This document shows positions 1-6,318 of a DNA stretch of 7,462 nt, piece by piece (position 1 is the first letter of the stretch; each line of letters begins with the position of its first letter). Below the pieces are notes generated by a model. That model was given only the letters and a program-made list of their open reading frames with translations, was not told the DNA's origin and ran no database searches. Source of the DNA: Clostridiales bacterium (lineage in GTDB: Bacteria > Bacillota > Clostridia > UBA8921); contig DOHE01000075.1 in the NCBI GenBank assembly GCA_003535395.1, positions 1 through 7,462 on the forward strand. Direction: 5' to 3'. A program made the translations under genes and the position numbers.

Positions 1-199
1 AATCGTCCGGTATTTTCATCAGACTGCGCAGGGACTGTTCGGTCTCTTCAACAATGGATTCAAATAATCTGGAGCGATGGCTCATTTCCATGACAGACAT
101 GCCGGAACCCTGATAATCCAGCATCTCATCCGCAGCTTTTTTCAATACCGGTTCCGGGAGCATGGAGGGTCCGGCGGAAAAATTATAGATTCTGTTCAT
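1..199 (-). CDS. serC: Phosphoserine aminotransferase, N-terminal part (runs off the left edge)
   Basis: Reading the minus strand from the ATG at 199 gives 66 residues with no stop before the window edge. SerC is a pyridoxal-phosphate enzyme of serine biosynthesis that converts 3-phosphohydroxypyruvate plus glutamate to phosphoserine; it is cytosolic. The identification rests on two family motifs: the N-terminal [14 protein letters not shown] (residues 6-19) and [13 protein letters not shown] (31-43), in which H41 and R42 correspond to the substrate-phosphate-binding pair of the E. coli enzyme. A usual SerC is about 360 residues, so roughly four fifths lies outside the window. The start is supported by a purine-rich GAGGGG about 9 nt upstream and by a consensus promoter just beyond it. 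It is divergent from the zinc uptake operon. The family call is secure; whether a serA follows cannot be seen. Confidence 0.93.
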   Translation of the reverse strand, partial: MNRIYNFSAGPSMLPEPVLKKAADEMLDYQGSGMSVMEMSHRSRLFESIVEETEQSLRSLMKIPDD

Positions 200-226
200 T
201 TTGGATCGCCCCTCGTTTGTTTCACG

Positions 227-255
227 ATTATATGGTTCGGGAGCCGTGATGTCAA
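227..255 (-). promoter_or_regulatory. Consensus sigma-A promoter of serC
   Basis: On the minus strand, TTGACA (255-250) is followed after exactly 17 bp by TATAAT (232-227), a perfect match to the housekeeping consensus in both boxes. Transcription should begin near 220, leaving a leader of about 20 nt that carries the GAGGGG ribosome binding site of serC. There is no room for a riboswitch or T-box in such a short leader. Confidence 0.88.
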
Positions 256-256
256 C

Positions 257-297
257 CATAACACCGGGGTCTCATAACGCCGGGGTCTCATAACGCC
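257..297. repeat. 16-bp tandem repeat between the divergent serC and znuA promoters
   Basis: Two exact copies of CCGGGGTCTCATAACG lie head to tail at 264-279 and 280-295. They are flanked by a partial copy on the left (CATAAC, 257-262) and two further matching bases on the right. On the minus strand the array abuts the -35 box of serC: GTTATG recurs three times at 16-bp spacing directly upstream of TTGACA. The position suits a regulator binding site, but no known operator is recognised and the repeat could also be a neutral slippage duplication. Confidence 0.7.
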
Positions 298-325
298 GTA
301 GCTTTACCGAATGTGAAACCGGAAA

Positions 326-354
326 TTGGAAAAACAGGGCCGGCATGTTATAAT
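326..354 (+). promoter_or_regulatory. Sigma-A promoter of the znuACB operon
   Basis: TTGGAA (326-331, 4 of 6 consensus bases) is followed after 17 bp by TATAAT (349-354, perfect). TG at 346-347 makes it an extended -10 element. Transcription should start near 361, about 50 nt before the znuA start codon. A Zur box would be expected near this promoter in a zinc uptake operon, but no palindrome resembling the Bacillus Zur consensus is visible. Confidence 0.75.
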
Positions 355-410
355 GGACCAAAAAGATGGCAGAACATCGCCTAAAACGGATTGTCTGAAA
401 GAGGGTACCC

Positions 411-1409
411 ATGGAAAAATCCAGGCAATATGTGTTAAAGCTTGTCCCAATTCTGATCCTTGCACTTGTGATGACGGCAGTCCTCCCGGCCTGCTCCTTT
501 ATATCAAACCGGCAACCGGGTCCTGCCAGACCGCTGGTCATTACCACCCTGTTTCCTCAGTATGATTTCATCCGTCAGATCGCGGGAGACAAGGTCGAAT
601 TCAGACTGCTGATCCCTCCCGGCGTGGAACCTCATGCCTATGAACCCACCCCCCGGGATCTTGCGGATATTCGAAGGGCGGACCTGTTCGTTTATACAGG
701 GGATGCCATGGAACCCTGGGTGAAGCAACTGCTGGAGGCTGACCCGGATGGTGGGATGCAGGTGGTGGATGCCAGCCGGGGAATCGAACTGTGGGACGGG
801 GAGGAGTCCGGGGAGCAGGAAACAGAAGATCACGGAATCGAAGAACCGGACGCACATGAACACGACAGTCATACGCTGGACCCCCACATCTGGCTGGATC
901 CTGTGCTGGCTCAGACCATAGTGGATAATATCACGGACGGCCTGGCAGCCGCCGATCCCGCCAACTCCCTCTATTACCGGGCTCAGGCGCTTGAATACAA
1001 AAAAAAGCTTCAGGAACTGCACCAGCGGTTCGAATACGCGTTGCAAAACACCCAAACGCGGACGCTCCTGTTCGGCGGACACTTCGTGTTTGGATATTTT
1101 GCCCGTCGGTATGGCCTTGACTATGAAACACCCTATTTCGGATTTTCTCCGAATGCAGAACCAGCTCCCCAGGCCATTGCTCAATTGATCCAAACCATGG
1201 AAAGCCACGGTTTGGATACCATCTTTTACGAAGAGCTGGTGCAGCCGCGGGTGGCTCAAGTGATCGCACAGCAGACAGGAGCAAATATGCTGCTGCTGCA
1301 CGGGGCGCATAATTTATCCAAAGCGGAACTGGACGCGGGGGTCACATATCTGGACATCATGGAGCAGAACCTGATCAATTTAAAACTGGGGTTGGGAAGC
1401 CGTGACTGA
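411..1409 (+). CDS. znuA: Zinc ABC transporter substrate-binding lipoprotein
   Basis: This 332-residue protein is the cluster A-I (ZnuA/TroA family) receptor that captures metal outside the cell and hands it to the membrane permease. Residues 1-28 form a lipoprotein signal: a basic start, a hydrophobic stretch and the lipobox LPAC with C28 as the lipidated cysteine. The family metal ligands are visible as H75 (in PHAYEP), H159 (in DPHIWLDP) and H224 (in GGHFVFGYF). Three histidines, together with an acidic loop carrying H141, H149, H151 and H154, point to zinc rather than manganese, whose receptors usually have Glu at the third site. The C-terminal LLLHGAHNLS segment is typical of Firmicutes members. 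The ATG at 411 has GAGGG 5 nt upstream. The gene overlaps the ATPase gene by 8 nt. Repression by a Zur-type regulator is expected but not demonstrated. Confidence 0.92.
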   Translation: MEKSRQYVLKLVPILILALVMTAVLPACSFISNRQPGPARPLVITTLFPQYDFIRQIAGDKVEFRLLIPPGVEPHAYEPTPRDLADIRRADLFVYTGDAMEPWVKQLLEADPDGGMQVVDASRGIELWDGEESGEQETEDHGIEEPDAHEHDSHTLDPHIWLDPVLAQTIVDNITDGLAAADPANSLYYRAQALEYKKKLQELHQRFEYALQNTQTRTLLFGGHFVFGYFARRYGLDYETPYFGFSPNAEPAPQAIAQLIQTMESHGLDTIFYEELVQPRVAQVIAQQTGANMLLLHGAHNLSKAELDAGVTYLDIMEQNLINLKLGLGSRD

Positions 1410-2169
1410 TCTGCTGAAAGTTCGAAATCTAAGCTTAAAATACGGGAGACAGGAAGTGCTCTCAGACGTCAGTTTTACGCTGGCTGCAGGGGACTATGTC
1501 GGGATTGCCGGACCCAACGGATCCGGAAAAACCACACTGATCAAAGCTATCCTTGGCCTTCTGACTCCCGCATCCGGGGAGATCCTGTTTGACCCGGATT
1601 TTTCCAGGCCGCAGTCCATTGGGTATTTGCCGCAGATCATCAAGCTGCACGACCGGATCTTTCCTGCCAAGGTGCAGGAAATCGTATCCATGGGGCTGCT
1701 GGCACAAAAGAAGGGCAGCAGAAGACTCACCCGCAAGGACCGACTCTGCGTGCTGAACATCCTGAAAAAACTGGAACTGATGCCGATCAGGGACAGCAGG
1801 ATCGGAAACCTTTCCGGGGGCCAGCAGCAACGGGTATTGCTGGCCAGGACCCTGGTGGCCTCACCCCGGATGCTCATCCTGGATGAACCCACCAGTGCTC
1901 TGGACCCGAAGATCCGTGAAGATTTTTATAATATTCTAAAAGGACTCAATGAACAGGAGGGAATCACCATCTTGCTGATATCCCACGATATCGGCTCGAT
2001 GGGCCGGTTCACCCGGAAAATGCTGTACTTGGACAGAAAGCTTATATTTTTTGGTACATACGAGGAATTTTGCAGATCCGAGGACATGACCCGGTACTTC
2101 GGCCCCCTGTCTCAACATCAATTCTGCTGGAGGCATCTGGATGGAACCTGTGACTGTGCTGATCGCTGA
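1402..2169 (+). CDS. znuC: Zinc ABC transporter ATP-binding protein
   Basis: This 255-residue cytoplasmic ATPase powers zinc import through the neighbouring permease. All ABC motifs are present in order: Walker A GPNGSGKTT (37-45), Q-loop glutamine 78 in YLPQ, signature LSGGQ (137-141), Walker B ending in D161-E162, D-loop SALD (165-168) and switch H195. The start is a GTG lying inside the last codons of znuA, an overlap of 8 nt that implies translational coupling. The C-terminal tail is rich in potential metal ligands (H239, C242, H245, C250, C252, in HQFCWRHLDGTCDC). Such a His/Cys tail fits a metal transporter ATPase, and its role here is inferred only. The tail codons also contain the ribosome binding site of znuB. 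The order A-C-B supports a zinc or manganese importer, and the ZnuA ligands favour zinc. Confidence 0.92.
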   Translation: MTDLLKVRNLSLKYGRQEVLSDVSFTLAAGDYVGIAGPNGSGKTTLIKAILGLLTPASGEILFDPDFSRPQSIGYLPQIIKLHDRIFPAKVQEIVSMGLLAQKKGSRRLTRKDRLCVLNILKKLELMPIRDSRIGNLSGGQQQRVLLARTLVASPRMLILDEPTSALDPKIREDFYNILKGLNEQEGITILLISHDIGSMGRFTRKMLYLDRKLIFFGTYEEFCRSEDMTRYFGPLSQHQFCWRHLDGTCDCADR

Positions 2170-2968
2170 GGCGCTGCGATACGATTTTATCCGAAAGGCA
2201 TTGCTGGCAGGTTCACTTATCGGCATTTGCTGCTCTTTTCTGGGTATTTTCCTGGTGCTGCGCAAGTATTCCCTCATCGGGGACGGGCTGGCCCATGTCA
2301 GTTTTGCCACTGTGGCCATCGCTCTGCTGTTGTCTGCCTCCCCGCTGCTGGTGACGATTCCGGTGACCGTTCTGGCATCCTTTTTTATTTTAAAACTGAA
2401 TGAAAAGGCGGAATTGCACGGGGATGCAGCCATCGGACTGGTTTCTTCGACCGCTGTGGCCTTGGGGGTGCTTTTGGCCAGTCTGGGCAAGGGTTTCAAC
2501 GTGGATCTGATGAGCTACCTTTTCGGAAGCATTTTGGTGATCCGGCAGGAAGACGTGGTGATATCGGCTGTATTGTCGCTGGTGGTGATTTTCATGGTGC
2601 TCTACAATTTCAACAGCCTGTTTGCTCTGACTTACGATGAGGAATTCGCACGGGTCCTGGGTTTGGGAGCAGGACGGATGAACATCCTGCTGGCGGTGCT
2701 GACCTCCATCACCATCTCCCTGGGCATCCGTATCGTTGGTACTATGCTGATCTCAAGCCTGATCATCTTTCCAACAGTGACTGCACTGCAGTTTTCCCGG
2801 GGATTTAAAGGCACTCTCTTATTATCTGCCTGCTTTTCGGTGGCCTGCATCCTGCTGGGAGTTTTTATTTCCTATATTTTAAACTTTCCCACCGGTGCGG
2901 TCATCGTGCTGCTCAACTGCGGCTGCTTTTTGCTGGCCTTCGGGCTTCGCCGCCTGCAAAAGCGCTGA
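2141..2968 (+). CDS. znuB: Zinc ABC transporter permease
   Basis: This 275-residue integral membrane protein belongs to the ABC-3 family and forms the metal channel as a dimer with ZnuA and ZnuC. Family motifs are GDGLAHVSF (47-55), SYLFGSILV, and RIVGTMLISSLIIFPTVTA in the C-terminal half. Hydrophobic stretches consistent with seven to nine membrane helices run along the whole protein, and it ends in a basic cytoplasmic tail (RRLQKR). The ATG start is preceded by GGAGG (2129-2133) at 7-nt spacing, inside the znuC coding region; the two genes overlap by 29 nt. No frameshift or truncation is seen. It is the last gene of the zinc operon, followed by a long hairpin. Confidence 0.92.
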   Translation: MEPVTVLIAEALRYDFIRKALLAGSLIGICCSFLGIFLVLRKYSLIGDGLAHVSFATVAIALLLSASPLLVTIPVTVLASFFILKLNEKAELHGDAAIGLVSSTAVALGVLLASLGKGFNVDLMSYLFGSILVIRQEDVVISAVLSLVVIFMVLYNFNSLFALTYDEEFARVLGLGAGRMNILLAVLTSITISLGIRIVGTMLISSLIIFPTVTALQFSRGFKGTLLLSACFSVACILLGVFISYILNFPTGAVIVLLNCGCFLLAFGLRRLQKR

Positions 2969-2971
2969 GGC

Positions 2972-3019
2972 AAATTTGATTGCACTGCAAAAGGTACTTT
3001 CTGCAGCAAAATCAAATTT
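2972..3019 (+). other. Long imperfect hairpin after znuB
   Basis: AAATTTGATT (2972-2981) pairs perfectly with AATCAAATTT (3010-3019). After a small internal loop, CTGCA pairs with TGCAG. After one bulged base, AAAG pairs with CTTT across a GTA loop, giving about 19 paired bases in all. It starts 3 nt after the znuB stop. It lacks the GC-rich stem and T-run of a standard intrinsic terminator, so it may be a weak terminator, an mRNA 3' stabiliser, or an operator for the next gene. Confidence 0.4.
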
Positions 3020-3025
3020 CAAATG

Positions 3026-3115
3026 AAATTGCAGGATCATGTATAAAAACAGCATGAAAATGTATTCAAATTGCGGATGACCTGCATTATGATGTATTCA
3101 TGGTCGGTATAAAAA
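3026..3115 (+). repeat. Phased direct repeats upstream of the URO-D-like gene
   Basis: Several short direct repeats occupy this gap. A 17-bp element is present at 3052-3068 and 3084-3100 with 14 matching bases, both ending in ATGTATTCA, at 32-bp spacing. ATGTAT also occurs at 3039, 21 bp upstream of the next copy. AAATTGC(A)GGAT occurs at 3026 and 3068, 42 bp apart, and GTATAAAAA at 3041 and 3107. The 21, 32 and 42 bp distances are near whole helical turns, which suits a regulator bound on one DNA face. No convincing -35/-10 pair can be assigned; TATAAA at 3042-3047 and 3108-3113 are candidate -10 boxes only. Confidence 0.5.
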
Positions 3116-3136
3116 TGCAGCTCGGAGGTTTGAAGC

Positions 3137-4285
3137 ATGGATGGGATATATGGAATGGTACCCAGGGACAAAATGGTGCCCGAAGCAGTCAAGATGCGGG
3201 ATTTTTATGATTTGAAACCGGATGCGCCGATTTATATGGAGGAATTCGGATTCTATTCACTGGAACGCTGGCAACGGGAAGGGCATATTGCCAAAGGGGA
3301 AAACCTGGCGAAACGCTTTGGATTCGATACAGGAGGGTTTGTCCCTGCAGGCCGTTTGGGATGGTGTGAAGCTGCTTTCTATCCTGCTTTTGAAGTCAAG
3401 GTGCTGGAAGACCGCGGGGATTATGAACTTGCACAAGACCATGCCGGTCGTCATGTGCTGTATTTTAAAGGCCGGCGAAGCGGCTTCATGCCCGAATATG
3501 TGGACCATCCCGTCAAAGACAGGAAAACCTGGGAAGAAGACGTCAAATGGCGCATGGATCCGGAAACCCCGGGAAGACTGGATGGTTTCGATGAGGAGAT
3601 CATCCGTCTCAAAGCGGCGGCAGCACAAGGGAGAATGATCCGGCAAAGTATCATCGGCGGATATATGTACCTGCGCAGTTTAATGGGTCCGGTGGATTTG
3701 CTGTACAAGTTTTATGACGATCCGGAATTAATCCATGAATGTATGCAGACCTGGTTGATACTGGCGGACAGGATCACCGGGCGCTATCAGCAGCATATCA
3801 CCTTTGAGGATGTTTTTTTTGGCGAAGACATTTGCTACAATAAGGGACAGCTGATCTCTCCGGACATGATCCGTGAGTTTTTGTTTCCATATTATCAGCA
3901 ATTGCTGATCAATATTAAAAGACGCCAGCTGGATGCGGCCCGGAAGCTCCATGTTCAGCTGGACACAGATGGATTCAGTGATACTGTGATCGATTTGTAC
4001 AGAGAGGGGATTGGAATGGATTATCTGAGCCCCTTTGAAGTGGCTTCCAATTGTGATGTGGTCAGGACGGGCAGGGAATATCCGGATCTTTTGATACGGG
4101 GCGGCATGGACAAGCGGGTATTGGCACAGGGCAGGGAGGCCATTGATCAAATGGTGGATGCGATCCTTCCGGTGATGCGCCGAAGGGGAGGGTATATCCC
4201 CACCTGTGACCATGGGGTACCGGAGGAAGTATCATTTGAAAACTACATGCATTTCCGCAACCGGCTGAAAGAATTTTCTAAATAG
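3137..4285 (+). CDS. Uroporphyrinogen decarboxylase/methyltransferase superfamily protein, function unknown
   Basis: This 382-residue soluble protein belongs to the URO-D superfamily (HemE, MtaA, CmuA type, COG0407), TIM-barrel proteins that include heme enzymes and corrinoid-dependent methyltransferases. Signs are the PVKDRKTWEEDVKWRMDP segment (125-142), the central ISPDMIREFLFPYYQQL (240-256), LHVQLDTDGF (271-280), and the C-terminal GGYIPTCDHGVP (351-362). True heme-pathway HemE is unlikely, because sequences of this type group with orphan methyltransferase-like paralogues. The zinc H-x-C pair of MtaA is not evident at H272, where the sequence is H-V-Q-L-D; C357 and H359 remain possible ligands. 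The ATG has GGAGG (3124-3128) at 8-nt spacing. It appears to be a single-gene unit: no corrinoid protein or activase gene lies beside it. Family membership is secure, but substrate and reaction are unknown. Confidence 0.75.
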   Translation: MDGIYGMVPRDKMVPEAVKMRDFYDLKPDAPIYMEEFGFYSLERWQREGHIAKGENLAKRFGFDTGGFVPAGRLGWCEAAFYPAFEVKVLEDRGDYELAQDHAGRHVLYFKGRRSGFMPEYVDHPVKDRKTWEEDVKWRMDPETPGRLDGFDEEIIRLKAAAAQGRMIRQSIIGGYMYLRSLMGPVDLLYKFYDDPELIHECMQTWLILADRITGRYQQHITFEDVFFGEDICYNKGQLISPDMIREFLFPYYQQLLINIKRRQLDAARKLHVQLDTDGFSDTVIDLYREGIGMDYLSPFEVASNCDVVRTGREYPDLLIRGGMDKRVLAQGREAIDQMVDAILPVMRRRGGYIPTCDHGVPEEVSFENYMHFRNRLKEFSK

Positions 4286-4295
4286 AAATCATTTC
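4268..4295. terminator. Imperfect AT-rich palindrome between convergent genes (possible bidirectional terminator)
   Basis: TTTCTA (4275-4280) and TAGAAA (4283-4288) form a perfect inverted repeat with an AA loop. It extends imperfectly to GAAA and TTTC on the outside. It spans the stop codon of the plus-strand gene and nearly all of the 3-bp gap to the convergent polymerase gene. The stem is AT-rich and has no clear T-run, so termination here is only a possibility. Confidence 0.25.
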
Positions 4296-5170
4296 AGCTG
4301 TTGCTCATTCTGAAAAAAGTCTATCCAGGGATCATTGCTGTCGATCCTCAAAAGTGCAGCTTTCATATCGATGCCGTCAGGAGCGACCGTATCAAGTTCA
4401 TCCCATGCGATGGGCATGGATACCGGAGCTCCTTTTCTCGCCCTTATGGAATAGGGGGCGATACTTGTGGCGCCTCTGCCGTTGCGAATCCAGTCAATGA
4501 ATATCCTATTCGTCCGATTCGCTTTTCTTACATTGCTTGTATAACGATCCGGCCACTTCCTCTCCATGACTTCGGCGACACGCCTTGCAAAATCGTGAAA
4601 GGTATCCCACGAAACGGCAGGTTTTAAGGGTACGACCACGTGATACCCCTTGCCGCCGCTTGTCTTGAGGTATGAACGCAGCGAAAGTTCGAAAAGGATG
4701 GCTTTTATATCTCTTACGCCCTGGCGCACCCTATCCGGATCCATGCCCTCATCCGGATCCAGATCAAATACCATCATATCCGGCTTTTCGAGTTCGGTTG
4801 CACGGCTTCCCCAGAGATGAAATTCCAGTGTGCCCATCTGTGCTTCCAATAAAAGTCCGGACTCATTTTTGATATAAAAATAATCTTCCGTTTTTTTGTC
4901 ACCTGTAAGGACAGATATTGTGACGATTTCCCGGTTGCCCGAACCGGGATGTTTCTTATAAAAACAGGATCGGGAAATCCCGTTGGGGCAGCGCACGATA
5001 CTTATGATCCGATCGCATATATAGGGCAGCATGCGCTTTGACACCTGTGCATAATAGCGGACCACCTCCGCTTTTGTGATTATGGGATCATCAAACATCA
5101 CCTTGTCGGGATTCGTGATCTTTACTCCTTTGATTTCCGTGACCCGTTTTTGCATTTTAATTTGATCCAA
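4289..5170 (-). CDS. ligD: NHEJ polymerase/primase (LigD POL domain as a separate protein)
   Basis: This 293-residue protein is a complete LigD-type polymerase domain of the archaeo-eukaryotic primase fold, which adds nucleotides at broken ends held by Ku. The domain begins at ITNPDKVMF (18-26). The metal-binding DLD (D136, D138), the TSGGKGYHV nucleotide-binding segment (170-178) and the third acidic residue D226 (in IFIDW) are all present, so it should be active. The TTG at 5170 has AAGGA 7 nt upstream. An ATG at 5155 (residue 6) is an alternative start and leaves the domain intact. It overlaps the ligase gene by 49 nt in the -1 frame, so it may be made by coupled reinitiation. Normally this domain is fused to the ligase (as in Pseudomonas or Bacillus LigD), although split forms are known, for example in Moorella. 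Its stop lies 3 bp from the convergent neighbour. Confidence 0.85.
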   Translation of the reverse strand: MDQIKMQKRVTEIKGVKITNPDKVMFDDPIITKAEVVRYYAQVSKRMLPYICDRIISIVRCPNGISRSCFYKKHPGSGNREIVTISVLTGDKKTEDYFYIKNESGLLLEAQMGTLEFHLWGSRATELEKPDMMVFDLDPDEGMDPDRVRQGVRDIKAILFELSLRSYLKTSGGKGYHVVVPLKPAVSWDTFHDFARRVAEVMERKWPDRYTSNVRKANRTNRIFIDWIRNGRGATSIAPYSIRARKGAPVSMPIAWDELDTVAPDGIDMKAALLRIDSNDPWIDFFQNEQQLK

Positions 5171-6318
5171 TCGCCATTCCTTGTTCCGCTGTATACAGAA
5201 TCCGCTTTTTTACCCACGATCCCTTCCATACCCAATTCACAGGCCGCTTTGAAACTTTCCTTTCCGTTTCCCATGACATGCTGGCTGTAGTGGAGGTTTT
5301 TGGGAGCATCCTGCATCAGTGCCATCAGAGTTTCTTTCCTCTGAATCAGGCGCTGTCCCCGAAGATCCGCGCCATCCAGAGCAAGCAGATCAAAAATTAT
5401 ATAAATGAGATTTTGAGTCTTTCTATTTTTTTTGTAATTTTGCAGCGCCTGAAAATCCGTTTTGCCTAATGCATCCGCAACGACCATTTCACCGTCAAGT
5501 ACCATGGCCCTTCCGGCAGCCCAATTAAGGAGGGAAGAGGTGATGCAGCCAAACCGGTCTGTAAAGTCATTGTTGTTGCGGGTCATCAACCGAACGCTGT
5601 TGCCTTCCACATACGCGATGATTCTGTATCCGTCATACTTCAACTCATAAAGCCAGTCATCCCCCTTTGGGATCGTGCCCACAAGCTTGACAAGTTGTGC
5701 AGCAGCCCTGCTGAAAGGATTCCTCACGACTTTTTCGCGTTCTCCTTTTTCAATTTCCGCCATGGTACGACCCGTCCGGATGCTTGTGTCAAATTTGGAG
5801 ATCGCGTCACCGGTTTTAGCATATTCGTCTTTTTCTTTCAGCAAAATCCAATTGTGCTTTAAAGTATCTGCTTCTGAATTTATCCGCACCAAAACCCACT
5901 TTCCTTTGAGTCTCGTTCCATTCAAAGCAAACGGAAGCAAACCCTTTTTTAGCCCTTCATCGACTTTCGCAAAGGGTTTCCATGTGCCCTCATCCCACAG
6001 CATCACCGTTCCACCGCCATATTCTCCTTTGGGAATCGTTCCCTCGAAGTTCATGTATTCAAGAGGGTGGTCCTCTACTTGCACAGCAAGCCTCCGATCC
6101 CGTGTGTCAGAGGAGGGTCCCTTTGGCACGGCCCAACTTAAAAGAGCTCCATCCCATTCAAGACGTAGATCATAGTGGTCTTTTCGGGCAATGTGATGCT
6201 GGATAATAAACCGAAGCAGCTCCCCGGATTTTGCTGTTTTGCCTTCCGGTTCGCCTGTGTTTAAAAAATTTCTTTTTTGGTTGTACTCATCAAGCTGATT
6301 TCCGGTCATATCCATCAC
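5122..6318 (-). CDS. ligD: NHEJ 3'-phosphoesterase plus ATP-dependent DNA ligase, lacking the OB-fold domain
   Basis: This 398-residue protein should clean 3' ends and join DNA breaks with Ku. Residues about 35-165 are the phosphoesterase domain, with catalytic H42, H48, D50, R52, H84 and Y88 at the same numbers as in Pseudomonas LigD. Residues about 205-388 are the ligase nucleotidyl-transferase domain: adenylated K227 in YELKYDGYR, DGE (275-277), FDLL (309-312), EGIVGK (365-370) and motif V WIKLK (384-388). The protein then ends after ten more residues. The OB-fold of about 100 residues with motif VI, present in normal LigD, is missing, so self-adenylation is doubtful. The GTG at 6318 overlaps the Ku stop by 4 nt; the ATG at 6315 (TGATG) is equally possible. 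No clear ribosome binding site is seen, which suggests translation coupled to Ku. Confidence 0.85.
   Translation of the reverse strand: MMDMTGNQLDEYNQKRNFLNTGEPEGKTAKSGELLRFIIQHHIARKDHYDLRLEWDGALLSWAVPKGPSSDTRDRRLAVQVEDHPLEYMNFEGTIPKGEYGGGTVMLWDEGTWKPFAKVDEGLKKGLLPFALNGTRLKGKWVLVRINSEADTLKHNWILLKEKDEYAKTGDAISKFDTSIRTGRTMAEIEKGEREKVVRNPFSRAAAQLVKLVGTIPKGDDWLYELKYDGYRIIAYVEGNSVRLMTRNNNDFTDRFGCITSSLLNWAAGRAMVLDGEMVVADALGKTDFQALQNYKKNRKTQNLIYIIFDLLALDGADLRGQRLIQRKETLMALMQDAPKNLHYSQHVMGNGKESFKAACELGMEGIVGKKADSVYSGTRNGDWIKLKCKNGSRKSKE

Noticed and set aside
77..277. Plus-strand open frame opposite serC
   Set aside because: The minus strand encodes the unmistakable SerC N-terminus here, and this frame runs through the serC promoter.
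200..410. Zur or MntR box in the znuA promoter region
   Set aside because: No palindrome matching the known consensus sequences was found by eye, so no operator is annotated.
504..1310. Long open frame on the minus strand opposite znuA
   Set aside because: It lies wholly antisense to a well-supported lipoprotein gene, and its translation shows no recognisable domain; it is a shadow frame.
1936..2499. Minus-strand open frame of 187 codons across znuC and znuB
   Set aside because: Antisense to two motif-complete genes, with no family features or ribosome binding site.
4733..4760. Repeated ATCCGGATCC
   Set aside because: It encodes the two DPD segments of the polymerase metal-binding region; a coding coincidence.
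5195..5215. A-run in GGTAAAAAAGCG considered as a frameshift site joining ligase and polymerase
   Set aside because: A slip here would skip ligase motif V, which is intact in the zero frame, and the run is not in the register of a standard slippery heptamer.
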